A stretch of 64,000 bases of DNA from Aureivirga sp. CE67 (lineage in GTDB: Bacteria > Bacteroidota > Bacteroidia > Flavobacteriales > Flavobacteriaceae): positions 492,798-556,797 of the forward strand of contig NZ_JADOTV010000001.1 in assembly GCF_015767245.1 (NCBI RefSeq), written 5' to 3'. Positions 1-9,540 of the stretch are shown one piece after another. The notes beneath the pieces were generated by a model that worked only from the letters and a program-made list of their open reading frames with translations, ran no database searches and was not told where the DNA came from. The number at the start of each line of letters is the position of its first letter. Position 1 is the first letter of the stretch. Made by a program: the position numbers and the translations under genes.

Positions 1-1620
1 AATTTCTATAGAACTCAAAATTCTCAAATAGTCTTTTTTTAAACCTGTTTTGTTTACATAAACAAAAGCACCTTTTTCATTAGTTTTTAAAATAGTGTCT
101 TTTATTATTCTGACACTTTTAATAGAATCTCTATTTATTTTTTTATCATACGTGTAAACTCTATTGTTATAAAATTTCACTTCACAATCTTCTATTGGTT
201 TACCTGTTTTTCGATCTGATATTTGAAACGTGTAAACTTCTGACGGATCTCTATAGACATTTAAAAACAAATCTGTAACCGTAAAATAATTTGAAATAGA
301 ATTTTTAAAATCTCTTGTATCACTTACAGAAATACAATATTTCCCATAATCTAATGTTGGAATTAAAAACTCTGTTGTATGCTTTTCTAAGTCATTTTTA
401 AGAATTTTGCATTCTTTTTGAACAATTAAATTCAACTCGCTTTCTTCTAATTTTTCAATAGGTTTTTTAAAATCTTTCAGCTTATAAATCTTATAAAATA
501 CGGTATCTATACTATTATAAGTAACAAACAATTTGGAAGGCGAATTGGAAGGTATAAACTCTTTAGTTTTAATTTCTAAAAATGGTTTTGAAAACTCAGA
601 AATTGCTTCTGACAACTTCTCCATTTTACTCGCTGTAGGATATTTTTCAATATAATCTTTACATAAATTTGAAATATATAATTTAGTCCACTTTGGTTTT
701 TCTTCAAAAGGATCAATATCCTCTCTTGTTAAAGCTATTTCTGCTATTTCTAATAAAATCAACCCAGAACTTTCTATGTTTTTATTTTGCTTATATAAAT
801 GCATCAAAACATCTAATAATTCATCTTCATTTCTCCAATAATCATTCGAATATTTTAATCTTTCTAAATTCCAAAAAACAAGAGCAAAATCATTATTGTT
901 TGTTTGATGATGACTCAGAATATCTTGATATAATTGAAAAACTGGGTTCTTATATTCTGATTTTAAAAACTCTTCTAAACTTATAGTTTCTCTATTGCTT
1001 CTATCATTATTTCGTTTCGAATTTTCGATATATGTAAAGAAATAAAAATCATATAAACTAAGTTTAGTCAAATCATCATTCAAATTCCCATCATAGATTA
1101 TTTTAAAATCTTGAAGTGAAAATTTTAATAGCAAATCTTTATTACTTTTTATTTCAGATAACAATTTATCTATTTCTTTTTCAAAACGATTATAATTCCA
1201 TTTTGAAAAATCTTCAGAATTTTCAGTAACCTCATCAGGAGCTTTACTTAAATAAAATTTATTTGCCTTTATATAATCACTATAAACAGTTGCTAATTCA
1301 AGCTGAAACATCAATTTATACAAATCTCTATTATCATCTATTTCTTGTCTTAAATAATCAATAATAGCTCTTGTACCATCTTCTGAAGTTTGCTGTATCA
1401 GATTAATTCTATCCAATTTAGCTTTCAAATAATTTAGCGTATCTTTTTTCCTTTTCGATTTCCGAATAATTTTATCCGAAATTTTCAGAGCAGACTTTGG
1501 CATTTCTTGTTCCTTGAAACTTTCATATTCTTGCCATAGTTTACTATAATCATATTTTTGAGCAACACAAAAAGAAATGTTGAAAACCAACATTGTAAAT
1601 AGGAGTAATTTTATTTTCAT
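1..1620 (-). CDS. Alpha-2-macroglobulin family protein, N-terminal 540 codons (partial)
   Basis: Open reading frame from an ATG at 1620 that runs off the left edge with no stop. The first 20 residues form a signal peptide ending in VAQ, so the product is exported. The following residues (QKYDYSKLW, PKSALK) match the start of the neighbouring A2M protein at 1707-7754, so this is a third paralogue. The visible part covers the helical N-terminal region, typical of Bacteroidota A2M proteins, and the first macroglobulin domains; the thioester region lies outside the window. The family traps or restrains proteases in the cell envelope. The upstream hairpin at 1652-1684 ends 32 bases before the ATG and probably terminates the preceding gene. 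No separate promoter is recognisable. Confidence 0.85.
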   Translation of the reverse strand, partial: MKIKLLLFTMLVFNISFCVAQKYDYSKLWQEYESFKEQEMPKSALKISDKIIRKSKRKKDTLNYLKAKLDRINLIQQTSEDGTRAIIDYLRQEIDDNRDLYKLMFQLELATVYSDYIKANKFYLSKAPDEVTENSEDFSKWNYNRFEKEIDKLLSEIKSNKDLLLKFSLQDFKIIYDGNLNDDLTKLSLYDFYFFTYIENSKRNNDRSNRETISLEEFLKSEYKNPVFQLYQDILSHHQTNNNDFALVFWNLERLKYSNDYWRNEDELLDVLMHLYKQNKNIESSGLILLEIAEIALTREDIDPFEEKPKWTKLYISNLCKDYIEKYPTASKMEKLSEAISEFSKPFLEIKTKEFIPSNSPSKLFVTYNSIDTVFYKIYKLKDFKKPIEKLEESELNLIVQKECKILKNDLEKHTTEFLIPTLDYGKYCISVSDTRDFKNSISNYFTVTDLFLNVYRDPSEVYTFQISDRKTGKPIEDCEVKFYNNRVYTYDKKINRDSIKSVRIIKDTILKTNEKGAFVYVNKTGLKKDYLRILSSIEI

Positions 1621-1651
1621 ATATTATTTTTTAACAATTTGGCTCTAAAGT

Positions 1652-1684
1652 AAAAAACTCTATCCAATTAAGAATAGAGTTTTT
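1652..1684 (-). terminator. Hairpin terminator after the A2M gene at 1707-7754
   Basis: Inverted repeat with arms of about 9-10 bp (AAAACTCTA and TAGAGTTTT) around a 12-base loop, flanked by A and T runs. It lies 23 bases past the stop of the upstream A2M gene and just ahead of the next A2M gene. A near-copy lies at 7787-7820, at the same distance from the next A2M start codon. Confidence 0.75.
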
Positions 1685-1706
1685 AAGGTTTTTAGGATCG
1701 TGATTT

Positions 1707-4700
1707 TTACTTTATCTCCACACGAGTTCCTTTCGTATGACTAGAAAATTCCGGAGCATACATATTTTGAATTGTCGTTATTCCATTAGAGAAATTTCCA
1801 GCATTATTCGCTCTTAAATCATATTCGAAAATATAAGTTCCTTCTTCAACCCTCGAAAAAAAGAAATTTGTACTTGCATCTCTTGTACTTTCAAAATACC
1901 CCAAACCATCTTGCCACTTATATTGCGAAATCGTATTTACAGGCTCAAACCCAGAAGCTCGCATATCTTTCATATGGATGAAATCCATATCTCTATCTGC
2001 TTTCAGAATAATTCTCACCGTAACCAAATCTCCTACTTTCACAGGATTTTCTTTCGTTATTTCCTGTAAGACATCTCCTCTATTTGTTGTCTTTTTGATG
2101 TATAATTTTTTCTCAATAGAAAGTCCTGTTTTAGCATTTTCTATTTTATCCAAATCTTCAAAATATTGCCAATACATCGCTCCCCAAGCAATTCCTCTTC
2201 CATTCTTCTTTACAGTTATTGTTCCTAGTTCTGAATTTATTTCTTCTTTCTTCCAAACCATTTTTAAAGTTCCAACAGGATCCATCAAGTCTTGATTTTC
2301 TTTTTGATTAAAATCCAACTGTTTCTTGCCAATTTTCACTTTTAGATTTTTACCATTTTCTTGCCATTTTGTTCCTGAAGATACCAAAGCATAAATAGCA
2401 GAAGTTGTTTCCTTCGTTGTTCCCCAACGATTTGTCTGTTTATTCTTTAACAACCATTGTTTTAATCCTTCCAAAAATTTCTTATCAGAATCCATTTCTG
2501 CAAAAGCTTCAATCATTAAAGCTTGATTCTCTACAGGATTATCATACCAAAAGCTGTAATAATTAATTCTATCACTCTTCCAATAAATTCCTAATTCTTC
2601 ATCAGAAAAACTTTTTTCTTTCAATGATTTCTTTATAGCAGAGGCTATTTTCTTTTCATTATTTCGATGAAAATAAAGTGCAATTTTTACCATCGAAGCA
2701 TAACTTCTATTTTTCCAATATTCCTTAGCTTGACTTTCAAAATAAGCAATAGCTTCACTTGTTTTTAAACCTCTTTCAACATCAAAACTTTTTAAATATA
2801 AATAAGAAATGATAAAATCAGATAAATGATTAAGACCTTCATTAAAATCATTATCTACTTTTAATATTTTATAATATTTTTTTTCAATGATTTTATCTAA
2901 ATACAAACTTCCTTTTTCTACAATTTCTAATTGTTCGTCAGACAATTTTACTCCTAATTTTTGCAGATGTTTAAAACCTGTTACAATATGTAAAGTAATG
3001 CGATCATTCACATATGTACCTCCAGAAAACCAAGGAAAACCTCCTTCAGCAAATTGCATTTGTTTTAATTTATCTGTAAACTTTTGCTCTTGATTTTTTA
3101 GCTCAGTTAATTCAAATAATTGTGCAATTCTTTTTCTTTGTTCCTCTTCTGATTTTGCAGCTTGTAACCACGGAGTTTCTTCAATCAAAATCGATTTTAA
3201 TTCTTGATTTTTTTCCAATTCAGAAGTCAAACCTCCTGAATTAATCCAATCTTTTAATACTTTTTGAATTTCTGGATTCTGATCTAAAAGTGTTCTTGCT
3301 AAAATATTGGAATATAATTTTGAAAACGTCTGCTCTGAACAATCATAAGGATATTCCATCAAGTATGGTAAAGATTGAATTGCTTCCCAAATTGAATTGG
3401 AATTTAACTCTAAAATCAATTGATGATTTTTCATAGAAGAAGATTCTGCATTCTTTAATTTCTCAAAAGTAAAAGATTTCTTTTCCTTAGAATTTACCCA
3501 AATCGGTAACGTTTCTGTCATCAATTTTCTATTAGTCAATACAGGAATTTCATTTTGTTCTCCATCTGAATATTTTGGAGTTTCTGCGATGATTCTATAT
3601 CGGATTTTCTGTAAACCATCAGGAATATAAAATTTCCAACTTTTAGAAACACTTCCCTTTTCACTTAAAACAAAACTTTTTTCAAAATCATAATTTCCTA
3701 AAGTACCATCAATCGGTTTTCCTGTAATTCCATCAAAGAGTTCTAATCTTACATTTCCTTCTAATTTTTCATCAACTAAACTCGAAATTTTCGCTTGAAA
3801 CTGAATCGTATCTTGTTCTCTCACAAACCTTGGAGCATTCGGAAAAACCATTAAATTCTTCTGCGTTACAACCTCCAGTTGTTTAATCGCATAATTCAAA
3901 TCTTTGGTATGTGCTAATAATTGCAATTTCCATCTTGTCAGTGCTTCTGGACTTTCAAATTCAAAAGAAACTTTTCCGTTTTTATCGGTTTTTAAATTTG
4001 GATAGAAAAAAGCTGTTTCTTGTAAGTTTTTACGAATTTGAACTGGAAGTTTTTCAACTTTTAAAGTATCTGAAGCAGAGCTTTTTGAATAACCTATACT
4101 GATTTCTTCCAATGCATTTTCTATATTTCCTTCCATCGTAACACTAATATTACTATAAAAACCTGAAACACGATACTCCATAGTTTCATAGCCCATAAAA
4201 CTAAAGACAACTGTATCTCCTGCTTCTACTTCTATTTCAAACTCTCCATCTATATTTGTTGTTGTTCCTCTTTTTGTTCCAGAAATTATTACATCTGCAT
4301 ATGCCAAAGGTTCCATATTCATATCTTTATCATGCATCAAACCTTTCAGTATAAACTTTTTCCCTTGTTGTTCTTTTGGTATTTGATTACTTTCTATAAT
4401 AGTGAAGAATTTATCCCTTTGAAGTTCTTTTAATTCAAAATCTTGAAAAGATAAATAATAATTTGAATTATATAAACGGTATGAAGATCCAAGATACCAA
4501 TGATTTGTCAGTTCCTTCCAACGATGTTCACCTAAAACATCTAAAGAAAGATCATACATCGAAGCTAAAACTTCTGATTTTACAGGTTTATTATTTTGAT
4601 TTAAAACCTCAAAGGTCCATTTTTCTTTCGCTCCAGGTTTTAATTTATCTCTAAATGTTTTTGTTTTTATTTCAAGTACATCTTCCTTCTCTTCTGCAAT

Positions 4701-7700
4701 TTTTATAAAAAAGTTACCCGATTTTATTTCACCACTATACACCCAATAATATTCAATCCAAACTTCCTCATTTACATGATAATCATTTGTAGGAATTCTA
4801 AATTCTTTGATTTCTTTATTAATAGGAATTACATTATAACTCAATTCTTTCCATTGTGACTTTACAAAAACATGAACTTGTAAATCTGGTTGATTTGAAT
4901 TTAATTTTAAAACGATATCTTCTCCTTTTTGATATTCTTTTTTTGTAGTCCATACCAATCCAAAAAAATCTTTTACAGGTTCTTTGCTGGTATCACTTAG
5001 TAATGCAAACTCCCTAGTTACTGTAAAAACTCTATTTTTGATCGAATCTGTTTCAAGTTCTATAATATATTTTCCTAGTTCTAAATTGGACAAATCTCCC
5101 AGCTTTAACTCTCTAGATTTTTCAGTATCAAAATCTAAATCCAACACCAAAGCTCCTTTTTTCTGTTTCTTAGAATAAGCGAAATTTGGAAATAATGTAT
5201 CATGTTCTTCTTTACTCAGATAAAATACTTCTTCATAATACTTTTTTTCATCTCGATTAAAACGTTTTCCCCACTGAATATCTAATTTCCCCAATCCTGA
5301 AGAAATATCTTTATAAATCTTCACTTTTCCTTTTACAGGAGAATGTTTACGATTTGAATTAGTTATATTAAGCACTATACTATTATCCAAATTTTCTCTT
5401 TTCATTTTCTTTGGATAATACATATAAATTGTCAAATCATCATCAACATAAAGTCTTTCCTCAATAGAATGTGTTTCCCCTTTTTCATCAGTGGCAGTAA
5501 TTTCTATTTCAAAACTTCTATCTAAATCATCTGGAACAAACCAAAATTCAAAATTCCCATCTTGGTCCGTTTGTACTATCCCATTATCTACACCATCTTT
5601 ATAATCAATCTTATATTGCACATCTATATTTTGCAACTTATCTCCAGAAAAATTATCTAAATATCCTTTAACTTTAACAGAGTCTTTGTAAGAAAATAAT
5701 TCTGTTATAGGCAAAAGTTCTATTTTAAATTTCGGTCTTTTATATTCTTCTACTTGAATCTGAAGTTCTTCCTCAAAACCAAAATCATCTTCGTAATATT
5801 TATCTATATATCTATCATCATAATTTCCATCTGTATCTAAATAAATAGTGTATTCTCCCAACAAAACATCTTTTGGAATTTTAAAAGTTCCATTTAAAGA
5901 ACCAAAATCATTTGTTTTCAAATGTTTTTTATCTACTTCTTCTCCATTTGCATCTTTCAGAAAAACTGTAAAATGTTTATTAGAAATTGGTTTTTTGGTT
6001 ATTTTCCCTTTATTTCTATTGACAAAAAAAGCCAAAGCTTTAAAATGAACTTCCTGATTTGGTCTATAAATTTTTCTATCTGCAAAAATCTCAAAAACTA
6101 CTCCTTTTTCCTTTTTCTTATATTCTGTTTCATGATAAACCGGATATTCACCACCTAAAATAGAATGCAGCTGATAAACTTTATCATCTTTTGTAAATTC
6201 AATAATCACAGGAACTCCACTATAATATTCCGAGTCGATTTTACCAATATCAATAAACCCTTTTTCATCCAAATTGATTTTGGTATCAATTTTGGCAATT
6301 CTTGATTTAATTTCAAAATTTTTAGAAAAGCTATCCCTAATTTTTTGGTTATTATAAACTCGAACAGAAATATCATTTAACACCTTTCCCGTTTTCGCAT
6401 TGATTATTTGATTGTTAAAAATTAAAGAATAATTTGACACATCCAATTCAACTGTTTTAGAATTTGAAAATTTATCATTTACACTATATTCTATAAAATA
6501 ATCTCCTTTTTCTAACGCAGGAATTGGTAGTTCTATAAAACTTTTCTGAATTTGACTCTTTTGCTTTAAATCATATTTTTTTTCATGAATAAGTGTCGCC
6601 TTTTTCAAGTCTAATTCTCCTAAATTAGATCTATATATTTTCAGATAAAGAGAATCTACATTTTTATATTTCACTAAAATTTTGGAAGCAGAATCCTCAA
6701 GTATATTTTTATTTGTACTTATATCTAGAAAAGGAGTTCTAAAGGAATTATAAAATTTATCATAAGCTTTTACCACCTCAGCATCCGGAAAATTCTTCTT
6801 AAAACCCTCCATCAAAAACTCAATCCTTTTCATGTATTTTAGTTCTTTTTCAAGATCATCATGAAAAGAAATCATCCGAATCTGATGTATAGCTTCCTCC
6901 ATGATCAACCCAGCTTCTTTAAGCTCTTTATTTTCCTCAAAAAAAACCAACAAAACATCCAATAATTCCTCTGATTCTATTTCCTCTCCAGTAAAAGCCA
7001 AACGCTCCAAATTCCAATAAAAATTTTTCATCTTATTCTCTTGACTAAACTTAAGACCTTCCTGATAAAGTTCTAGAACCTTATTTCTTTGCTTCGTTTT
7101 CAAAAAAGCTTCCTGCTCATGAATTTTAGATAAATATTTCAAGGAATAAATTTCCTCCAAAGCATAGATATATTCAAAAAGAAAAACTTCATACAAAGTA
7201 AAATCTACCTCATCGTCCCAATCAGCAAAATATCCTAAATATTCATATTTTTCAACTGAAGAAGCTGCTAACATTTCTTTATTAGAATACAATTCTTCAC
7301 ACAATTTCCCAATCTCTTTATCAAACGTATTCTTATCCCAAGTATCAATATCCTCACTCTCGTTTTCTTCCATAAGCGTTCGTGTTTCTCGATAAAAATT
7401 CTCAGGATAATTATCTATATATATCCTCGCCAACTCAAGTTGGTAAGCAAGTTTTACAACACCAGAATTCTTAGCAATTTCTTTTTTCAAAAAAGCAACA
7501 ACATCCATATCACCATTTTCAGAAATTTCTGCTAGAATTTCAATTTTCTCCAAATTTGCTTCAAAAAGGCCTCCAGCATCTTTTCTCTTTTCCGCTTTCT
7601 GCACAATTTTATCCAAAACCTTTAACGCAGATTTCGGTAATTCTTCATCTTGATATTTCTCAACTTTATCCCAAAGTCTTTCATAACTATATTTTTGCGA

Positions 7701-7754
7701 AAACCCGACAAAAACATTGAATACAAGAAGTAAAAGAAGTAAGTATTTTTTCAT
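1707..7754 (-). CDS. Alpha-2-macroglobulin family protein with carboxypeptidase-regulatory-like insert
   Basis: Predicted secreted protease-trap protein of 2015 residues. A signal peptide (MKKYLLLLLLVFNVFVGFSQ) is followed by a helical N-terminal region. Macroglobulin domains follow, including the MG2-type motif IYRP near residue 560. A carboxypeptidase-regulatory-like beta-sandwich lies at about 1140-1200. The A2M signature domain follows from about 1240 (FYPNLKTDKNG, LTRWKLQLLAHTKD), then the thioester domain with C1472-S-E-Q1475. That CxEQ motif is intact, so a covalent thioester is possible. There is no lipobox, so it is probably periplasmic or surface-released. It is the middle of three tandem paralogues. 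Its C-terminal 100 residues are nearly identical to those of 9541-15678, while the region just before the A2M domain is not alignable. Known family members inhibit proteases; the target here is unknown. Confidence 0.93.
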   Translation of the reverse strand: MKKYLLLLLLVFNVFVGFSQKYSYERLWDKVEKYQDEELPKSALKVLDKIVQKAEKRKDAGGLFEANLEKIEILAEISENGDMDVVAFLKKEIAKNSGVVKLAYQLELARIYIDNYPENFYRETRTLMEENESEDIDTWDKNTFDKEIGKLCEELYSNKEMLAASSVEKYEYLGYFADWDDEVDFTLYEVFLFEYIYALEEIYSLKYLSKIHEQEAFLKTKQRNKVLELYQEGLKFSQENKMKNFYWNLERLAFTGEEIESEELLDVLLVFFEENKELKEAGLIMEEAIHQIRMISFHDDLEKELKYMKRIEFLMEGFKKNFPDAEVVKAYDKFYNSFRTPFLDISTNKNILEDSASKILVKYKNVDSLYLKIYRSNLGELDLKKATLIHEKKYDLKQKSQIQKSFIELPIPALEKGDYFIEYSVNDKFSNSKTVELDVSNYSLIFNNQIINAKTGKVLNDISVRVYNNQKIRDSFSKNFEIKSRIAKIDTKINLDEKGFIDIGKIDSEYYSGVPVIIEFTKDDKVYQLHSILGGEYPVYHETEYKKKEKGVVFEIFADRKIYRPNQEVHFKALAFFVNRNKGKITKKPISNKHFTVFLKDANGEEVDKKHLKTNDFGSLNGTFKIPKDVLLGEYTIYLDTDGNYDDRYIDKYYEDDFGFEEELQIQVEEYKRPKFKIELLPITELFSYKDSVKVKGYLDNFSGDKLQNIDVQYKIDYKDGVDNGIVQTDQDGNFEFWFVPDDLDRSFEIEITATDEKGETHSIEERLYVDDDLTIYMYYPKKMKRENLDNSIVLNITNSNRKHSPVKGKVKIYKDISSGLGKLDIQWGKRFNRDEKKYYEEVFYLSKEEHDTLFPNFAYSKKQKKGALVLDLDFDTEKSRELKLGDLSNLELGKYIIELETDSIKNRVFTVTREFALLSDTSKEPVKDFFGLVWTTKKEYQKGEDIVLKLNSNQPDLQVHVFVKSQWKELSYNVIPINKEIKEFRIPTNDYHVNEEVWIEYYWVYSGEIKSGNFFIKIAEEKEDVLEIKTKTFRDKLKPGAKEKWTFEVLNQNNKPVKSEVLASMYDLSLDVLGEHRWKELTNHWYLGSSYRLYNSNYYLSFQDFELKELQRDKFFTIIESNQIPKEQQGKKFILKGLMHDKDMNMEPLAYADVIISGTKRGTTTNIDGEFEIEVEAGDTVVFSFMGYETMEYRVSGFYSNISVTMEGNIENALEEISIGYSKSSASDTLKVEKLPVQIRKNLQETAFFYPNLKTDKNGKVSFEFESPEALTRWKLQLLAHTKDLNYAIKQLEVVTQKNLMVFPNAPRFVREQDTIQFQAKISSLVDEKLEGNVRLELFDGITGKPIDGTLGNYDFEKSFVLSEKGSVSKSWKFYIPDGLQKIRYRIIAETPKYSDGEQNEIPVLTNRKLMTETLPIWVNSKEKKSFTFEKLKNAESSSMKNHQLILELNSNSIWEAIQSLPYLMEYPYDCSEQTFSKLYSNILARTLLDQNPEIQKVLKDWINSGGLTSELEKNQELKSILIEETPWLQAAKSEEEQRKRIAQLFELTELKNQEQKFTDKLKQMQFAEGGFPWFSGGTYVNDRITLHIVTGFKHLQKLGVKLSDEQLEIVEKGSLYLDKIIEKKYYKILKVDNDFNEGLNHLSDFIISYLYLKSFDVERGLKTSEAIAYFESQAKEYWKNRSYASMVKIALYFHRNNEKKIASAIKKSLKEKSFSDEELGIYWKSDRINYYSFWYDNPVENQALMIEAFAEMDSDKKFLEGLKQWLLKNKQTNRWGTTKETTSAIYALVSSGTKWQENGKNLKVKIGKKQLDFNQKENQDLMDPVGTLKMVWKKEEINSELGTITVKKNGRGIAWGAMYWQYFEDLDKIENAKTGLSIEKKLYIKKTTNRGDVLQEITKENPVKVGDLVTVRIILKADRDMDFIHMKDMRASGFEPVNTISQYKWQDGLGYFESTRDASTNFFFSRVEEGTYIFEYDLRANNAGNFSNGITTIQNMYAPEFSSHTKGTRVEIK

Positions 7755-7786
7755 ATTATTTGTTTTTTAGCAATCAAGCCAAAAAT

Positions 7787-7820
7787 AAAAAACTCTACCC
7801 GATAATGAGTAGAGTTTTAT
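7787..7820 (-). terminator. Orphan copy of the A2M-array terminator hairpin
   Basis: Arms AAAACTCTAC (7789-7798) and GTAGAGTTTT (7809-7818). Sequence and spacing are close to the hairpin at 1652-1684: both end about 32 bases before the start codon of an A2M gene. Here the hairpin lies between two divergent genes, so it terminates no adjacent gene. It looks like a leftover terminator of the A2M gene at 9541-15678 from before the plus-strand gene at 7948 came to lie between them. It may still block minus-strand read-through. Confidence 0.6.
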
Positions 7821-7947
7821 ATAAACTATAGATTAAATATTTTTCTTGGAGCTTCTTTAAATTAGGATACTACAAAAGAAATAATATAATTTCATATCGC
7901 TATTTACTATTTACTAAATTGCGTAGCTAACAAAAGAATTAATACTT

Positions 7948-9411
7948 ATGAAAAAATTTAAATTATTGCTATGTATATTTTTGAGTATAATTTCATTTAA
8001 TGGAATCTCTCAGAATCAAGAAGACTATAAAATATTGCTAACAGAACCATATAAAGGAAAAGAAAAAATCAACAAATCTTCAGGAGTTCAAAATTTAGGA
8101 TCCGGTAAAAGTTTTATCTTGTTTTATACAAAAAAAGGATACGAATTTTCAATTTATGAAGGTTCAAAATATATTTTAAGCAAAAATTTAAAAGCTACTA
8201 AAAATGAAGTTTTACTAGGAGAAGCCTTTTTAAATAGAAAATATCATTTGTTTACAATTCAACAAAAAGGGAAAAAGAATAATATTATCATGTCTCATTC
8301 ATTCAATGTAGACACAAACGAACTTATAAGTGAGAAAATTGCGGATATTGGTGAAAGAAATAAAGATTTAAATTCATTTAATCTCTCTGCCAACAATAAA
8401 TATTTAGCTTTTATTTCTACGAAAAAAAATTCAAATCGTGATTTAGAATATCGATTAGAAGTATTAAACATTGAAAAAAAAGAATTACAAAGTAGTTCTT
8501 TACTTTATTCTAAAGGAAAAAAAAATAAAGGATGGACAACTCTATATACACCTAAAATTAATAATCAAGGAGAAGCATATGCATTAGTAAAAAAAACATT
8601 TACGAAAAAAGAACGAAAAAAGTTTAATTTAAAAGATGGGTTAACAATCTATAGAGTGATTGATTCTAAACTACAAAAATTAAACATTCCTTTTGAAGAA
8701 AAATATAACGAAAGTGAATTTGATATAATTGATGGAAAAAATGAAATTACTTTAGTAAGTTTCACTTCTCATGAAACGCAAACAGCAAATATTGCAGGGT
8801 ATTTTTCTTTTATTATTTCAAAAAATGATTTCACATTAAAAGATCAGGTATTTATAGAAATTCCAGATAAAGTACTACAAGAATTTTATGGAGAAGAAAA
8901 TCTTACTGCTAAACAACAAAAATCAAAATCAAAAGAATTAACCGATTATAAATTTCGTGAATCTTTTAAAGACAGTCAAGGGAACAAATATATAATTGCC
9001 GAAAAAGAAATTAAAAAATCAATGAATGGTGGTTTTTATACCTATTGGAGTGATTTAATTGTTTTAAAAGTAAATACTGATAATTCAATAGAATGGGGAG
9101 ATTTAATCCCTAAACTAGATGCTAAACCTATTCATAAAGCTTTCATTAAAAATGATTTATTACACATTGTAATTCAAATAGATGGAGAAATTAAAGCAAC
9201 AAATGATGATATTGTGTTTGGGATGGGATTTATGAAAACTGAATTTGTATATATCTTAACATATCAAAAAGATGGAAAAATTAAATATCAAAAAGTAGCT
9301 ACTAATAAAAAAAGAGGTAAATACAACCCTTATAAAGGAATTTTTAATGATGATAAATTCTCTATAAAAAATACAACTTCAAAGAAATTCCAATTATTAA
9401 TAATTGAATAA
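7948..9411 (+). CDS. Secreted protein of unknown function
   Basis: Product of 487 residues, family not recognised. A clear signal peptide (MKKFKLLLCIFLSIISFNGISQ) sends it out of the cytoplasm. There is no lipobox and no T9SS sorting domain. The rest is lysine-rich and alternates short hydrophobic stretches with turns, compatible with a beta-propeller or similar all-beta fold, but I see no diagnostic repeat. It is the only plus-strand gene in the A2M array and sits between two tandem paralogues, apparently inserted there: the hairpin upstream of it resembles a displaced A2M terminator. It shares the bidirectional terminator at 9488-9520 with the convergent A2M gene. Any role with the A2M proteins is speculation based on position. 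Confidence 0.8.
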   Translation: MKKFKLLLCIFLSIISFNGISQNQEDYKILLTEPYKGKEKINKSSGVQNLGSGKSFILFYTKKGYEFSIYEGSKYILSKNLKATKNEVLLGEAFLNRKYHLFTIQQKGKKNNIIMSHSFNVDTNELISEKIADIGERNKDLNSFNLSANNKYLAFISTKKNSNRDLEYRLEVLNIEKKELQSSSLLYSKGKKNKGWTTLYTPKINNQGEAYALVKKTFTKKERKKFNLKDGLTIYRVIDSKLQKLNIPFEEKYNESEFDIIDGKNEITLVSFTSHETQTANIAGYFSFIISKNDFTLKDQVFIEIPDKVLQEFYGEENLTAKQQKSKSKELTDYKFRESFKDSQGNKYIIAEKEIKKSMNGGFYTYWSDLIVLKVNTDNSIEWGDLIPKLDAKPIHKAFIKNDLLHIVIQIDGEIKATNDDIVFGMGFMKTEFVYILTYQKDGKIKYQKVATNKKRGKYNPYKGIFNDDKFSIKNTTSKKFQLLIIE

Positions 9412-9487
9412 AAAAATATTCAAAGTCTACTTTTAACTTTCAAATGTGATCCAAAGAAAACTTAATAACAACTAGATTTATAAAAAC

Positions 9488-9520
9488 AAAAAAATCCGAG
9501 CTACAAACTCGGATTTTTTT
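9488..9520. terminator. Bidirectional terminator between convergent genes
   Basis: Perfect inverted repeat, arms of 13 bp (AAAAAAATCCGAG and CTCGGATTTTTTT) with a 7-base loop. It has A and T runs on both sides, so it can terminate the plus-strand gene ending at 9411 and the minus-strand A2M gene ending at 9541. Confidence 0.88.
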
Positions 9521-9540
9521 ATAGTAATTTAAATTTATTC

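Noticed and set aside
693..986. 97-codon plus-strand frame at the left edge
   Set aside because: Antisense to the partial A2M gene, whose frame is open throughout with matching homology to its neighbour.
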